Positions 23,359 through 32,665 of a stretch of 64,000 nt of DNA are shown here, in pieces. The notes below the pieces were generated by a model that ran no database searches, was not told the DNA's origin, and saw only the letters and a program-made list of their open reading frames with translations. The DNA comes from Actinomyces sp. UMB0138 (GTDB lineage Bacteria > Bacillota > Negativicutes > Veillonellales > Veillonellaceae). The first letter of the stretch is position 1. Every line of letters begins with the position of its first letter. Both the position numbers and the translations under genes were made by a program. The DNA is taken from positions 997,930 through 1,061,929 of the forward strand of contig NZ_PKMC01000001.1 in NCBI RefSeq assembly GCF_002849225.1, read 5' to 3'.

Positions 23359-24674
23359 TGCACCAGTTCCACGTCAGCGTCCAGAGCCTCCAACTTAGAG
23401 ATGAAATGCTCGTAACCACGCGAAATCATATTGATACCCCGCACATTGGAAGTGCCCTCAGCTGCAAGAGCAGCAATCAGATGCGAAAAGCCACCGCGCA
23501 GATCAGGTATTTCAATATCGGCCCCGTGGAGCGGGGTGGGACCCGAGATTACCGCCGAATGGAAGAAGTTCCGCTGCCCAAAGCGACACTCCAGACCGCC
23601 TAGACATTCGCGGTAAACCTGGATTGTTGCGCCCATTTCACGCAATGCAGAAGTGAAACCAAAACGGTTCTCGTAGACCGTCTCGTGAACAATTGACAAC
23701 CCCTCAGCCTGAGTAAGCGCAACGACAAGCGGCTGTTGCCAATCGGTCATGAAGCCCGGATGCACGTTCGTCTCTAGGGCAATCGACTTTAGCGCGCCGC
23801 CCGGATGGTAGAAGCGGATGCCGTCCTCGTCCACCTCGAAAGCGCCGCCTACCTTGCGGAACACGTTCAGGAACGTCGTCATGTCCCCCTGGTGAGCGCC
23901 CTCGACAAAGATGTCTCCCTTTGTAGCCAGAGCGGCAGACGCCCAGGAAGCGGTCTCGATGCGATCAGGCAAAGAAGTGTGACTGTATCCGGTAAGGCGC
24001 TTCACGCCCTCAATCCTGATGGCGCGGTCGGTATCTACCGAAATAATGGCGCCCATCTTCTGGAGGACGTTGATCAAGTCAATGATCTCGGGTTCAACGG
24101 CTGCACCGCGCAGCTCGGTGATACCTTCCGCACGTACAGCGGTGAGTAGCGTCTGCTCTGTGGCTCCAACCGAGGGGTAGGGCAGCTCAATTACCGTGCC
24201 TTTCAGCCCATTCGGAGCACGCAGATGGATACCCGCCTCCATCTTGTCGACGATCGCTCCGAAGCCGCGAAGAATATTCAGGTGAAAATCGATCGGCCTG
24301 CCACCAATGTTGCAACCACCTAAGTCTGGGATAAAGGCCTCCCCCAACCTGTGCAACAGCGGTCCACAAAACAGAATTGGAATTCTGGACGAGCCGGCGT
24401 GAGCATCAATGTCGGCCACGTGAGCAGAATCGACATTTGTGGGATCCATCTTGAGGACACCACCAGCCTGGTCATAGTCAATCTTGACCCCGTGCAACTG
24501 CAGCAGGCCACTGACCACGTCCACGTCGCGAATCAGGGGAACAGAACGGAGTACCGAGGGCCCATCGCCTAGTAGAGCCGCAACCATGGCTTTGGGAACA
24601 AAGTTCTTAGCGCCACGGACTCGGATACGCCCCTTGAGGGGTTTCCCGCCGTTGACACGCAAAATTCCACCCAT
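23355..24674 (-). CDS. murA: UDP-N-acetylglucosamine 1-carboxyvinyltransferase
   Basis: 439 residues from the ATG at 24674, which has GGAGGAAGT at a good distance; the longer frame to 24698 adds eight atypical residues. The enzyme transfers enolpyruvate from PEP to UDP-GlcNAc, the first committed step of peptidoglycan synthesis. GAKNFVPKAM (about 21-30) carries the substrate Lys-Asn, and Cys121 in LGGCNIGGRPID is the catalytic Cys of fosfomycin-sensitive MurA proteins. Confidence 0.96.
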   Translation of the reverse strand: MGGILRVNGGKPLKGRIRVRGAKNFVPKAMVAALLGDGPSVLRSVPLIRDVDVVSGLLQLHGVKIDYDQAGGVLKMDPTNVDSAHVADIDAHAGSSRIPILFCGPLLHRLGEAFIPDLGGCNIGGRPIDFHLNILRGFGAIVDKMEAGIHLRAPNGLKGTVIELPYPSVGATEQTLLTAVRAEGITELRGAAVEPEIIDLINVLQKMGAIISVDTDRAIRIEGVKRLTGYSHTSLPDRIETASWASAALATKGDIFVEGAHQGDMTTFLNVFRKVGGAFEVDEDGIRFYHPGGALKSIALETNVHPGFMTDWQQPLVVALTQAEGLSIVHETVYENRFGFTSALREMGATIQVYRECLGGLECRFGQRNFFHSAVISGPTPLHGADIEIPDLRGGFSHLIAALAAEGTSNVRGINMISRGYEHFISKLEALDADVELVQ

Positions 24675-24711
24675 ACTTCCTCCAATTAGATGCGGCAAAG
24701 ACTATACGAGT

Positions 24712-25353
24712 TTATTCTACGTTTGGTCTAGCTGCTTCCACCTTCGCTGATGGCAAATGTTTAGCGGGTAAGGTCACTGGTTTGAAGCCTGGACGGGCAG
24801 CTTCGAAGGCATCAATTTCGCCCACATGTGCAAGCGTGATCGAGATGTCGTCCATCCCTTCCATGATGCGCCAACACGTGTAATCATCCAGTTCAAAATG
24901 ACAAGAATAGTCGCCGGCGCGCACTGACCTGTCAGTGAGGTCCACGCTGATTTCCATACCGGGATGCGCCTCCAGGCGCTGCCAGACCTCTTCCAGATCC
25001 GAGGGCGAAATCACTCCGGCTACCAGCCCCTGTTTTCCGGCATTACCGCGAAATATGTCTGCAAACTTTGGCGATAACACCACTCGAAAGCCGTAGTCTT
25101 TGAGCGCCCACACCGCATGTTCGCGCGAGGACCCGGTTCCAAAATCAGGCCCTGCTACCAGCACGCTGCCCTGGGCATAGGCGGGATTGTTCAAAACAAA
25201 GTCAGGCCGATTCCGCCAGGAAGCAAAAAGGCCATCAGCAAAACCAGTCTTCGTTACTCTCTTTAGGAAAACTGCGGGGATGATCTGATCGGTATCCACG
25301 TTGGAGCGCCGCAGGGGCACTCCGATTCCGGTGTGCTTTATCAGCTTTTCCAT
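24712..25353 (-). CDS. leuD: 3-isopropylmalate dehydratase small subunit
   Basis: 213 residues. With LeuC it isomerises 2- to 3-isopropylmalate (and, in the citramalate route, citramalate to 3-methylmalate). Motifs: [20 protein letters not shown] at the N-terminus and [20 protein letters not shown] near 70-90. It follows leuC after 10 bases. Confidence 0.96.
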   Translation of the reverse strand: MEKLIKHTGIGVPLRRSNVDTDQIIPAVFLKRVTKTGFADGLFASWRNRPDFVLNNPAYAQGSVLVAGPDFGTGSSREHAVWALKDYGFRVVLSPKFADIFRGNAGKQGLVAGVISPSDLEEVWQRLEAHPGMEISVDLTDRSVRAGDYSCHFELDDYTCWRIMEGMDDISITLAHVGEIDAFEAARPGFKPVTLPAKHLPSAKVEAARPNVE

Positions 25354-25363
25354 TTCCCTCTCC

Positions 25364-26764
25364 TTACAGGTCTGCTGGCGATGACAGGGTGCCGCGCACG
25401 GCAGTAGCGGCTGCTACCAGCGGGGACACTAGGTGAGTACGCCCACCCTTGCCCTGTCTTCCTTCGAAGTTGCGATTTGAGGTCGAGGCCGACCTTTCTC
25501 CTTCACGCAGTTTGTCCGGGTTCATGCCGAGACACATAGAGCACCCTGCGTTGCGCCATTCGGCCCCGAAATCTTTGAAGATCTTGTCCAGCCCCTCCGC
25601 TTCTGCCTGCAGTCGCACCCGAGCCGATCCGGGGACGACTAGCATGCGCACACCGCTAGCTTTGTGGCGCCCTCGCACAATTTCGGCGGCAGCCCGTAGA
25701 TCTTCGATACGACCGTTGGTGCACGAACCAAGAAACACCGTGTCAATTTTTATGTCACGCAGCGCCGTGCCTGGGGTGAGTCCCATGTACTGCACCGCTC
25801 TGCGGGCGCTGGCACGGGTAGTTTCATCGCAGAATGTTTCTGGATCCGGCACATACCCACTCAGAGGAGCCCCTTGTCCAGGGTTAGTGCCCCAGGTGAC
25901 GAAAGGTTCCAATTCTTCCCCTTCCAGGACTATCTCGGCGTCGAAAATGGCATCCGGATCAGAGTGCAGCCCCCTCCAGTACTCAACGGCCTCATCCCAC
26001 TGTTTACCTTCCGGAGCATGCGGACGTCCCTTCAGATACTCGAAGGTAACCTCGTCTGGCGCGATCATGCCGGCACGAGCGCCCGCTTCAATAGACATGT
26101 TGCAAACTGTCATGCGCCCTTCCATGGACAGCTCTTCGATCGCGCTCCCCCGATATTCGATGACGTAACCGGCTCCGCCACCGGTACCGATCTTGGCAAT
26201 GACTGCCAAGATGATGTCTTTTGCTCCGGTCCCAGCCGGGAGGTGGCCATTAATTGTTACGGCCATTGTCTTGAACGGTTGCATTGGCAGCGTCTGCGTA
26301 GCCAGGACATGTTCCACTTGCGAGGTACCGATGCCAAACGCCAAGGCTCCAAACGCACCGTGAGTTGAGGTGTGCGAATCGCCGCAGACTACCGTCATGC
26401 CCGGTTGAGTAAGTCCTAATTGGGGCCCAACCACGTGGACGATTCCTTGGTCAGCATCTCCTAACTGGTGCAGCCTAATGCCAAATTCCTCGGCGTTATC
26501 GCGCAGTGTCTGCAGCTGCAGCCGCGAAGTCGGATCCGAAATGGGTAGGTCTATGTTCAGCGTCGGAGTGTTGTGGTCCTCCGTGGCAATCGTGAGATCT
26601 GGGCGGCGCACCGTTCTGCCAGCTTGCCTCAAACCGTCAAATGCTTGCGGCGAAGTCACTTCGTGGCACAGGTGCAGATCAATGTAAAGGAGGTCGGGGG
26701 CCCCATTTTCGCCATGGTAAACCACGTGGTCTTGCCAAACTTTTTCTGCCAAGGTTTTACCCAT
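25364..26764 (-). CDS. leuC: 3-isopropylmalate dehydratase large subunit
   Basis: 466 residues from [15 protein letters not shown] eight bases upstream favours this ATG over the one at 26773. Aconitase-type enzyme with a 4Fe-4S cluster: the first ligand Cys in [13 protein letters not shown] and the other two in [32 protein letters not shown] is also conserved. It forms an operon with leuD, divergent from the IclR-family gene. Confidence 0.97.
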   Translation of the reverse strand: MGKTLAEKVWQDHVVYHGENGAPDLLYIDLHLCHEVTSPQAFDGLRQAGRTVRRPDLTIATEDHNTPTLNIDLPISDPTSRLQLQTLRDNAEEFGIRLHQLGDADQGIVHVVGPQLGLTQPGMTVVCGDSHTSTHGAFGALAFGIGTSQVEHVLATQTLPMQPFKTMAVTINGHLPAGTGAKDIILAVIAKIGTGGGAGYVIEYRGSAIEELSMEGRMTVCNMSIEAGARAGMIAPDEVTFEYLKGRPHAPEGKQWDEAVEYWRGLHSDPDAIFDAEIVLEGEELEPFVTWGTNPGQGAPLSGYVPDPETFCDETTRASARRAVQYMGLTPGTALRDIKIDTVFLGSCTNGRIEDLRAAAEIVRGRHKASGVRMLVVPGSARVRLQAEAEGLDKIFKDFGAEWRNAGCSMCLGMNPDKLREGERSASTSNRNFEGRQGKGGRTHLVSPLVAAATAVRGTLSSPADL

Positions 26765-26817
26765 TTGCCTCACTCCTTTGCTGATTTCCGGTCCTTCACC
26801 AGGGGATTTCTGACCAC

Positions 26818-26853
26818 GATACTTGCAATCTTGCTCACTGAGATGGCAATATC
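26818..26853. promoter_or_regulatory. Imperfect palindrome between leuC and the IclR regulator
   Basis: GATACTTGC at the left is mirrored by GCAATATC at the right, with an inner ATCT/AGAT pair; the spacer is TTGCTCACTG. The site lies 6 bases before the regulator ATG and about 55 bases upstream of leuC. LtbR/NdgR-type IclR proteins bind in the same intergenic place, so this is a good operator candidate for repression of both genes. Confidence 0.6.
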
Positions 26854-26858
26854 AGTCT

Positions 26859-27623
26859 ATGGACAAAGCGAAAAATACCAGCGGCGTCGGTGTACTCGAC
26901 AAAGCCGCGCTGGTACTTAGTGCCCTTGAATCAGGACCGGCTACCCTTGCCCAGTTGGTGTCGGCAACACATCTAGCTCGCCCCACAGCGCACAGACTCG
27001 CAGTGGCATTGGAATATCACCGCTTCGTGGCACGCGATATCCAAGGGCGATTCATCTTGGGACCCCGATTAGCAGAACTCTCCTCAGCCGCTGGCGAGGA
27101 CAGACTCCTGGCGTCGGCAGCTCCCATTCTTAATGCTCTGCGCGATCACACTAAGGAATCCGCCCAGCTTTACCGCAGGCAGGGCGACCAACGAATTTGC
27201 GTTGCAGCCGCAGAACGCCCGGTAGGCCTGCGCGACTCCATCCCGGCAGGAGCTACTTTGTCCATGAAAGCCGGCTCAGCGGCTCAGATACTTTTGGCAT
27301 GGGAAGAGCCAGACAGGCTGCACCGAGGACTTCACGGGGCATCTTTCACTGCGACCCAGCTGAGTCAAGTACGCAGGCGCGGCTGGGCACAATCAGTCGG
27401 CGAACGCGAAGCGGGAGTAGCTTCGGTCTCAGCTCCTGTCCGGGGCCCTTCGGGAAGGGTAATTGCAGCGGTCTCCATTTCGGGACCAATCGAGAGAATG
27501 GGACGCCAGCCAGGACGGATGCACGGCCCCGCCCTCGTCGCTGCCGGAAATAGGCTTTCAGAGTTCTTGCGCCGCGCCGAGGAACTGCACTCCCAGCATA
27601 TGCGCGAGTCGTCGGGGCGATAG
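26859..27623 (+). CDS. ltbR: IclR-family regulator (LtbR/NdgR-like)
   Basis: 254 residues from MDKAKNTSGVG; the longer frame to 26823 would begin inside the probable operator. N-terminal winged helix: SGPATLAQLVSATHLARPTA followed by HRLAVALEYHRFVARD. The C-terminal effector domain contains ESAQLYRRQGDQRICVAAAE and AGVASVSAPVRGPSGRVIAA. Divergent location next to leuCD is the same as for LtbR of corynebacteria, which represses leuCD and trp genes. It could also regulate itself; the palindrome lies directly before its start. Confidence 0.9.
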   Translation: MDKAKNTSGVGVLDKAALVLSALESGPATLAQLVSATHLARPTAHRLAVALEYHRFVARDIQGRFILGPRLAELSSAAGEDRLLASAAPILNALRDHTKESAQLYRRQGDQRICVAAAERPVGLRDSIPAGATLSMKAGSAAQILLAWEEPDRLHRGLHGASFTATQLSQVRRRGWAQSVGEREAGVASVSAPVRGPSGRVIAAVSISGPIERMGRQPGRMHGPALVAAGNRLSEFLRRAEELHSQHMRESSGR

Positions 27624-27664
27624 ATCGCAGGCAGGCGGGGGCGGATCTAGGTAAAGTGGGCTTT

Positions 27665-28807
27665 ATGCGTCGCACCCTACTTGTAACTAACGATTTCCCG
27701 CCTCGTCTTGGGGGCATCCAGACCTTCTTGCAGAACTACGCTAGTCGACTTCCTGCTGAAGACCTGGTGGTTTACGCGTCCTCATACAAGCGCAACGACC
27801 GCGGCGGCGAGTGCGCCAGCTACGACGCCACGGTTGGGTGGAAGACCTACAGGGATAAGACCAGCATGCTGCTACCAACGCCGCGGGTAGCACGGAAGAT
27901 GGCCAAAATAATTCGCGACGAGGCCATTTCTACTGTCTGGTTCGGTGCCGCTGCGCCTTTGGGGCTGCTTGCGCAAACCGCGAAGGCCGCCGGCGCTAGC
28001 AACGTTGTTGTGACCACCCACGGCCACGAAATCGGATGGACACTAATTCCTGGTGCCCGCCAGCTGGTGAAGAAGATATTTGCTGACACTGATGCAGTTA
28101 CATATATCTCTGACTACACCCTGCACAATCTGAAGCCGGCTATCGGCAACACTCCTGTAGTGCATCTTCCCGGGGGGATTGATACAGCAGAGTTCCGCCC
28201 TAACCCACAGGCGAGGGCCCAGCTGCGCCAACGGTATCAGCTCGGTGATAGGCCAGTAATTCTGTGTCTTTCGCGGCTTGTCCCCCGCAAGGGCCAAGAC
28301 ATGTTAATCAGGGCTATGGAGGGCATTACCAAACGTCACCCCGAGGCGCACCTGGTTATCACAGGATCTGGCCCTTACGAAAACCACCTGAAGGCAATGG
28401 CGAAGGCCTCGCCCGCTAGCGCTAACATCACGTTCACGGGAGCCATTCCTGCCGCCGAGTTAGCCGCCCATCACGCGATGGCAGATATCTTTGCTATGCC
28501 CGCTCGCACGCGGTGGGGAGGACTAGATGTGGAAGGTCTGGGCATCGTCTACCTAGAAGCCGGCGCCGCAGCTGTGCCTGTGATAGCCGGAGACAGCGGT
28601 GGCGCTCCAGAAACCGTGCTGCATGGACAGACTGGTTACGTAGTAAAAGGCACCGCAGTGGTAGATCTAGCAATGCGTATATGCCAGTTACTCGAGAACG
28701 ACGACGCCCGTCGCCAGATGGGATGGAAAGGTCGCGAGTATGCCGAGAATTGGGCTTGGCCGCAACTGGTAAGCCGACTAACCGATGCGTTAGACGGCAA
28801 TTTCTAA
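27665..28807 (+). CDS. pimB: GDP-mannose-dependent mannosyltransferase, PimB-like
   Basis: 380 residues, starting at the ATG at 27665 (the GTG at 27656 is three codons upstream). GT4 family, GT-B fold: RRTLLVTNDFPPRLGGIQTF, HGHEIGWTLIPGARQ, then LSRLVPRKGQDMLI for the nucleotide-binding domain and YLEAGAAAVPVIAGDSGGAP near the C-terminus. This is the pattern of PimB', which adds the second mannose to phosphatidylinositol mannosides on the cytosolic side. It would link this organism to PIM-containing actinobacteria. The last four bases overlap the convergent permease gene. Confidence 0.87.
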   Translation: MRRTLLVTNDFPPRLGGIQTFLQNYASRLPAEDLVVYASSYKRNDRGGECASYDATVGWKTYRDKTSMLLPTPRVARKMAKIIRDEAISTVWFGAAAPLGLLAQTAKAAGASNVVVTTHGHEIGWTLIPGARQLVKKIFADTDAVTYISDYTLHNLKPAIGNTPVVHLPGGIDTAEFRPNPQARAQLRQRYQLGDRPVILCLSRLVPRKGQDMLIRAMEGITKRHPEAHLVITGSGPYENHLKAMAKASPASANITFTGAIPAAELAAHHAMADIFAMPARTRWGGLDVEGLGIVYLEAGAAAVPVIAGDSGGAPETVLHGQTGYVVKGTAVVDLAMRICQLLENDDARRQMGWKGREYAENWAWPQLVSRLTDALDGNF

Positions 28808-29592
28808 AAGATCAGCTCACCGGCCAGAGTAGCCACTGCCACTGCCGAAAGCAGCCCTGCAAATAGCAAGGTAAGGGTGGCCGGACGGACTTTTTGAGAC
28901 AGTGGCCCGCCCACCAGTCCGCCTAGGGCGGAGGACACCGTGAATGCCACTACGACAGCCCAATCGACGCTCACCCCGGTGACCAACCGCGGGATTAGTC
29001 CCCCAAGGGAAGCGATCACCATGATGAGCAGCGATGTCCCAGAAGCCTTATGGATGGGGTAACCCAAACCCAGCATGAGCGCCGGTACTATTGCGAATCC
29101 GCCTCCAACGCCAAAGAAGCCTGTCAAGAGTCCAACTAAGCTGCCCAGTCCCACTACTGCTACGTAAGGATTAAGTCGGGGGGCAGCCGGGCTCCTCTGA
29201 GCTTGCTCGCCCTCAGATTTTGCCCTGCGGAACATTACCGCAGCAACAATGAAGAGCAAGATTGCAAAGGCAATCATCAGTGCTTTTGCTGGTACTAAGG
29301 CGTTGGCGTAGGTGCCAACAAAAGTTCCTGCCAAAGAGCAGCATCCGAAGATTAGTCCGCCCTTGTAGTTCACCTGCTTTTTCCGGGCTCGAAATACGAG
29401 TGATACTCCAGCCGTCACCCCTACAATGACCAGGGATTCAGCAGTTGCCGCATGCGGAGGTTGCGCCAGCAAATAGACCAGCACCGGCACCGAAAGGATG
29501 CCCCCACCCGCGCCTAGGGCTCCCACGACTATCCCTACAAGAAAACCGATCAGTAGGGCTAGCACAGACAACCTCCAGGATAGGGACCGCAA
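28804..29592 (-). CDS. TauE/SafE-family membrane permease
   Basis: 262 residues, about eight membrane helices in two repeated halves. Glycine motifs GALGAGGGILSVPVLVYL (N-terminal) and GFFGVGGGFAIVPALMLGLG (C-terminal) are the family repeats. Members export sulfite, sulfoacetate or other small anions; the substrate cannot be inferred here because neighbours are unrelated. Confidence 0.93.
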   Translation of the reverse strand: MRSLSWRLSVLALLIGFLVGIVVGALGAGGGILSVPVLVYLLAQPPHAATAESLVIVGVTAGVSLVFRARKKQVNYKGGLIFGCCSLAGTFVGTYANALVPAKALMIAFAILLFIVAAVMFRRAKSEGEQAQRSPAAPRLNPYVAVVGLGSLVGLLTGFFGVGGGFAIVPALMLGLGYPIHKASGTSLLIMVIASLGGLIPRLVTGVSVDWAVVVAFTVSSALGGLVGGPLSQKVRPATLTLLFAGLLSAVAVATLAGELIF

Positions 29593-29653
29593 GAATCATA
29601 TCGTTGCATCCGCGCCGCCGCAGCCGATCCGGGATAACGCATCGCAGTCACTG

Positions 29654-29688
29654 CAAAGAAAGGGCGCAGCCCCCATGAGCTGCGCCCT
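29654..29688 (-). terminator. Terminator after the polyol/sugar cluster
   Basis: A 10-bp stem, AGGGCGCAGC/GCTGCGCCCT, with an 8-base loop, followed on the minus strand by TTTCTTT. It ends the leftward transcript of the glycerol-1-phosphate dehydrogenase cluster. Confidence 0.9.
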
Positions 29689-29697
29689 CCCTACTAA

Positions 29698-31071
29698 CTA
29701 ATCAGCGTCTGGATGCCGGTGCCTACCCCAGAAACCGTCCTCACTGAACAGCTTCTGCACAATCTGGTCGGTAAGCCCCAGATCAGCAATGACGTCTAGT
29801 ACCGTGTATCGCGGCCTGATGTTCTGTGCCTTGTAGTGGGTTTCGACGAACCGGTCCCAGTCGATCTTGATCATCTCTGGGTGGTACGGCGCTCCCGCCT
29901 TCTTCAGCATCTGCCACACCTTGGAGGGCGAATACAACTGTTCCTTCGCCTTCTTAGATACCTCTGGCCAAACTTCCTTGATCTTTATTACGCGCTCGCG
30001 CAATTCATCGCCTTCCAGATGCTTTGCAAGCGTGTGCTTCACGGCGTCCTCAACGATGCGGTCTGTGTGCATCGAACGAACACGCTCTTCTACCTGCTCC
30101 GCGCTCGGAGCGTTCTGGACGATTTCGTCAACATCAAGATTTTCGATGTCAACATTCAGCAATTCTTCCCAGATAGCGCAGGAAGCAACGGTGCCGATGC
30201 CCACCTTCATGCCGTGAGATAGTGGCGGATCCCAGTCGGTTCCGTGTCCTTCCATCTCCCATACGTGCGAGAACTGGTGGCCCGCTCCAGATGCTGGCCG
30301 AGAAGACTGCGCCGCTTGCATCGCCAGACCGGAAATGATGTTGGCCTCTGCTAGCTTGGCAATCGATTCCAGCTCCCCCTGGGCAACCGCCTCAGGGTCT
30401 GCCAGAGCATCGCGCAAAGTCGACTGCGCTAGCGACCACACGTATTCGTCAATTGGTTCGATACCTAGGGCGTCGGCAACAATCCAGTCCGCTCCAGCGG
30501 GAATCTTCTCTATTAGATCGCCGTATCCAGTAGCAATAAGACGTTTCGGCGAATCCGCCATGGTCTGCAGATCGGCTACGAGTGCGGCCGGAGCTGGGCA
30601 TGAGTGCGTCGACTTGAATCCATCCTTGGCAATGGAAGCGCCAAAGGCGGCATATCCGTCTACAGACGGCGCCGTGCAGACGTTCATGTACTCGCGCTTC
30701 AGTTCTCCGGAGGAGAGCTTTGCCAGGTCGTTCAACGTGCCGGAGGCGATGGAACAAACTACCGTCTCCTCGCCCAGAGGTCGAATAATCTCGCGTAGCT
30801 TTTCGACGTTTTCATAGCCTGCGTACAGAGTCGGCTTGCCGGGGAAGATATACGGCTCTGCCGCAAAGGGCACCCCTGCTTCACGAAGGGATTGCACCAC
30901 CTGGTCACCACAGGCGCCGTAGGTATTCTGGTCAGCAACAACGAACACTTTCTTGCCCGGGAAATTCTTGGCAAATAGCTCGCCGGTCTTTTGGTTTACG
31001 TCTTCTCCGAAGGCGATATCCCTAGTCTCAGTTGCCGTCTTAAGGGCGGTCTCTATTAGTTCTGACACCAT
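29698..31071 (-). CDS. AraM/EgsA-type sn-glycerol-1-phosphate dehydrogenase family protein
   Basis: 457 residues. Iron/zinc-dependent alcohol dehydrogenase-like fold with a long C-terminal extension, as in AraM. Visible: an NAD-binding stretch VVCSIASGTLNDLAKLSS, the metal region APSVDGYAAFGASI and SGAGHQFSHVWEMEGHGTDW with PPLSHGMKVGIGTV. In Bacillus, AraM reduces dihydroxyacetone phosphate to sn-glycerol 1-phosphate. Here it lies last in a cluster with an FGGY kinase, an AraL/NagD-like phosphatase and an RpiB-type isomerase, so it may act on a sugar or polyol phosphate. The true substrate is not known. Confidence 0.82.
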   Translation of the reverse strand: MVSELIETALKTATETRDIAFGEDVNQKTGELFAKNFPGKKVFVVADQNTYGACGDQVVQSLREAGVPFAAEPYIFPGKPTLYAGYENVEKLREIIRPLGEETVVCSIASGTLNDLAKLSSGELKREYMNVCTAPSVDGYAAFGASIAKDGFKSTHSCPAPAALVADLQTMADSPKRLIATGYGDLIEKIPAGADWIVADALGIEPIDEYVWSLAQSTLRDALADPEAVAQGELESIAKLAEANIISGLAMQAAQSSRPASGAGHQFSHVWEMEGHGTDWDPPLSHGMKVGIGTVASCAIWEELLNVDIENLDVDEIVQNAPSAEQVEERVRSMHTDRIVEDAVKHTLAKHLEGDELRERVIKIKEVWPEVSKKAKEQLYSPSKVWQMLKKAGAPYHPEMIKIDWDRFVETHYKAQNIRPRYTVLDVIADLGLTDQIVQKLFSEDGFWGRHRHPDAD

Positions 31072-31076
31072 CTCTC

Positions 31077-32639
31077 CTAACTGATGTGGTCAACAGTCTT
31101 GTGGGTTAGTTCTGCCATTTGCGGCCATGCGTCCATGTACTGCTGCAAGTAGAACTGGTACTGCTCGTGCTTGTCTTTGTTCGGTTCAATGACTTCGGCC
31201 TCGTGAACCATGTTGCGTGCTGCGTCCGGCAATGACTGATACAGTCCGGCGCCAACCGCGGCAAGCATGCACGAACCGAGCACCACCGCATCGCCTACCT
31301 GTGTCAGAGTTGCGGGAATACCGGTCACGTCGGCATACATTTGCATCCACACCTTGGATTTGGTTGCCCCACCGCAATAAACGAGCTTGTCGGGCTTGAA
31401 TCCGCCCTCTTCCATAACCTTTAGGTTGTGCGCGGTATCGTAAGCCACCGACTCCAAGATCGCGTGGTACAGGTGCTCCGGCGTGTGAGACAGCGAAAGC
31501 CCCCAGATCATGCCACGAGCGCGTGAGTCTGTGTACGGGGTGCGGTTGCCCTGGAAGTACTCATTGACGATAACTCCGTCTGATCCTGGCGGAATATCGG
31601 CGCAAGCTCGGTCCAGTACCTCATACGCGTTGAGACCAATTCTCTCCGTAGCATTTACGACGTCGCGAGCAAAGCCGTCCTTGAACCACTTCAGTACCGA
31701 GCCGGAAGATACCGAAGAGCCTTCCACTGTGTACTGCCCTTCGACGACGGCATCGGTGTAGGCGCCCATGAATCCCTTGCCATAGAGTGGTTTTGCGCTC
31801 TGCCCCGTCATTACCTGAGAGGAACCGGTAATAATGGCAAGCGAACCGGGTTCTACTGCGCCCAATCCGATCTGCCCATGCCAGGCATCGCCACCACCCT
31901 GTACCACGGGAATTCCCGGGGTAAGTCCAAGGTCAGACGCTGCAGATACCGACAGTCCCCCGATTGGATCGCCGAGGGCGGCAACGCGCTCTGGTAATTT
32001 CTCAAAAACGTCGCCTACCCCTAGCTTTTCGTAAAAGTCGACAGGCCAGCCGCCCTTGTCGGAGTTGTAGTACGAACGGATGGAGGCGGTGTTTTGGTTT
32101 ACCGTCCATTCTCCGGTAAGTCTGAAGGTCAGCCAGTCCGGCGCATCAACTAGCCGGTAGGCACTGTTGTAATTGTCCGGCTCGTTTTCTTTGAGCCAGG
32201 CGGCTTTGAATGGATACCATTCTGCGGTTGCTGGCATAGTGCCACCGCCGTTATAAAGCTTTGCCCAATGGTCTATCTCGTCTGCACGGGCTGCCTGCTT
32301 TGTTGCCCGCACGTCCATCCACATGATCGCATCGCGCAACGCGTTGCCATCTTTGTCCATGGCTACGACTGTCATGGTGGTGGCGTCATAGGAGATGCCG
32401 GCAATATGCCGTGCGGGAATACCTGTCTTGTCGAAGACCCTGTGCACGGATGCTTGGAGAGCCTCCCACCAGTCGGTGGGCGATTGCTCTGCCCTGCCCG
32501 GAGAGGGGAAATTAGTCTTGTACGGAGTGCCTGCGAACCCTAGCGGGTTACCACGCAAATCAAATATTGCGGCACGGCACGATTCAGTGCCGAAATCAAT
32601 TCCCAATAGGTATGGGCCTTCATAACCCGGAGCAACCAC
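31077..32639 (-). CDS. FGGY-family carbohydrate kinase
   Basis: 520 residues. FGGY kinase fold: phosphate-1 motif GIDFGTESCRAAIFD (about 13-27), GGGDAWHGQIGLG, the TGSSQVMTGQ loop and the C-terminal CGGATKSKVWMQMYADVTG. General look is ribulokinase-like (sugar or polyol with ATP). It follows the phosphatase gene after 26 bases and precedes the AraM-like gene by 5, so it is in the same operon. Substrate candidates are a pentulose, erythrulose or a polyol; I cannot choose between them. Confidence 0.9.
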   Translation of the reverse strand: MVAPGYEGPYLLGIDFGTESCRAAIFDLRGNPLGFAGTPYKTNFPSPGRAEQSPTDWWEALQASVHRVFDKTGIPARHIAGISYDATTMTVVAMDKDGNALRDAIMWMDVRATKQAARADEIDHWAKLYNGGGTMPATAEWYPFKAAWLKENEPDNYNSAYRLVDAPDWLTFRLTGEWTVNQNTASIRSYYNSDKGGWPVDFYEKLGVGDVFEKLPERVAALGDPIGGLSVSAASDLGLTPGIPVVQGGGDAWHGQIGLGAVEPGSLAIITGSSQVMTGQSAKPLYGKGFMGAYTDAVVEGQYTVEGSSVSSGSVLKWFKDGFARDVVNATERIGLNAYEVLDRACADIPPGSDGVIVNEYFQGNRTPYTDSRARGMIWGLSLSHTPEHLYHAILESVAYDTAHNLKVMEEGGFKPDKLVYCGGATKSKVWMQMYADVTGIPATLTQVGDAVVLGSCMLAAVGAGLYQSLPDAARNMVHEAEVIEPNKDKHEQYQFYLQQYMDAWPQMAELTHKTVDHIS

Positions 32640-32665
32640 GTTGTTACCTTCCTTAGCTACTTTTG

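Noticed and set aside
24487-24750. Open frames opposite murA and the murA-leuD gap as small genes.
   Set aside because: They follow the codon periodicity of the true genes and lack starts with ribosome sites.
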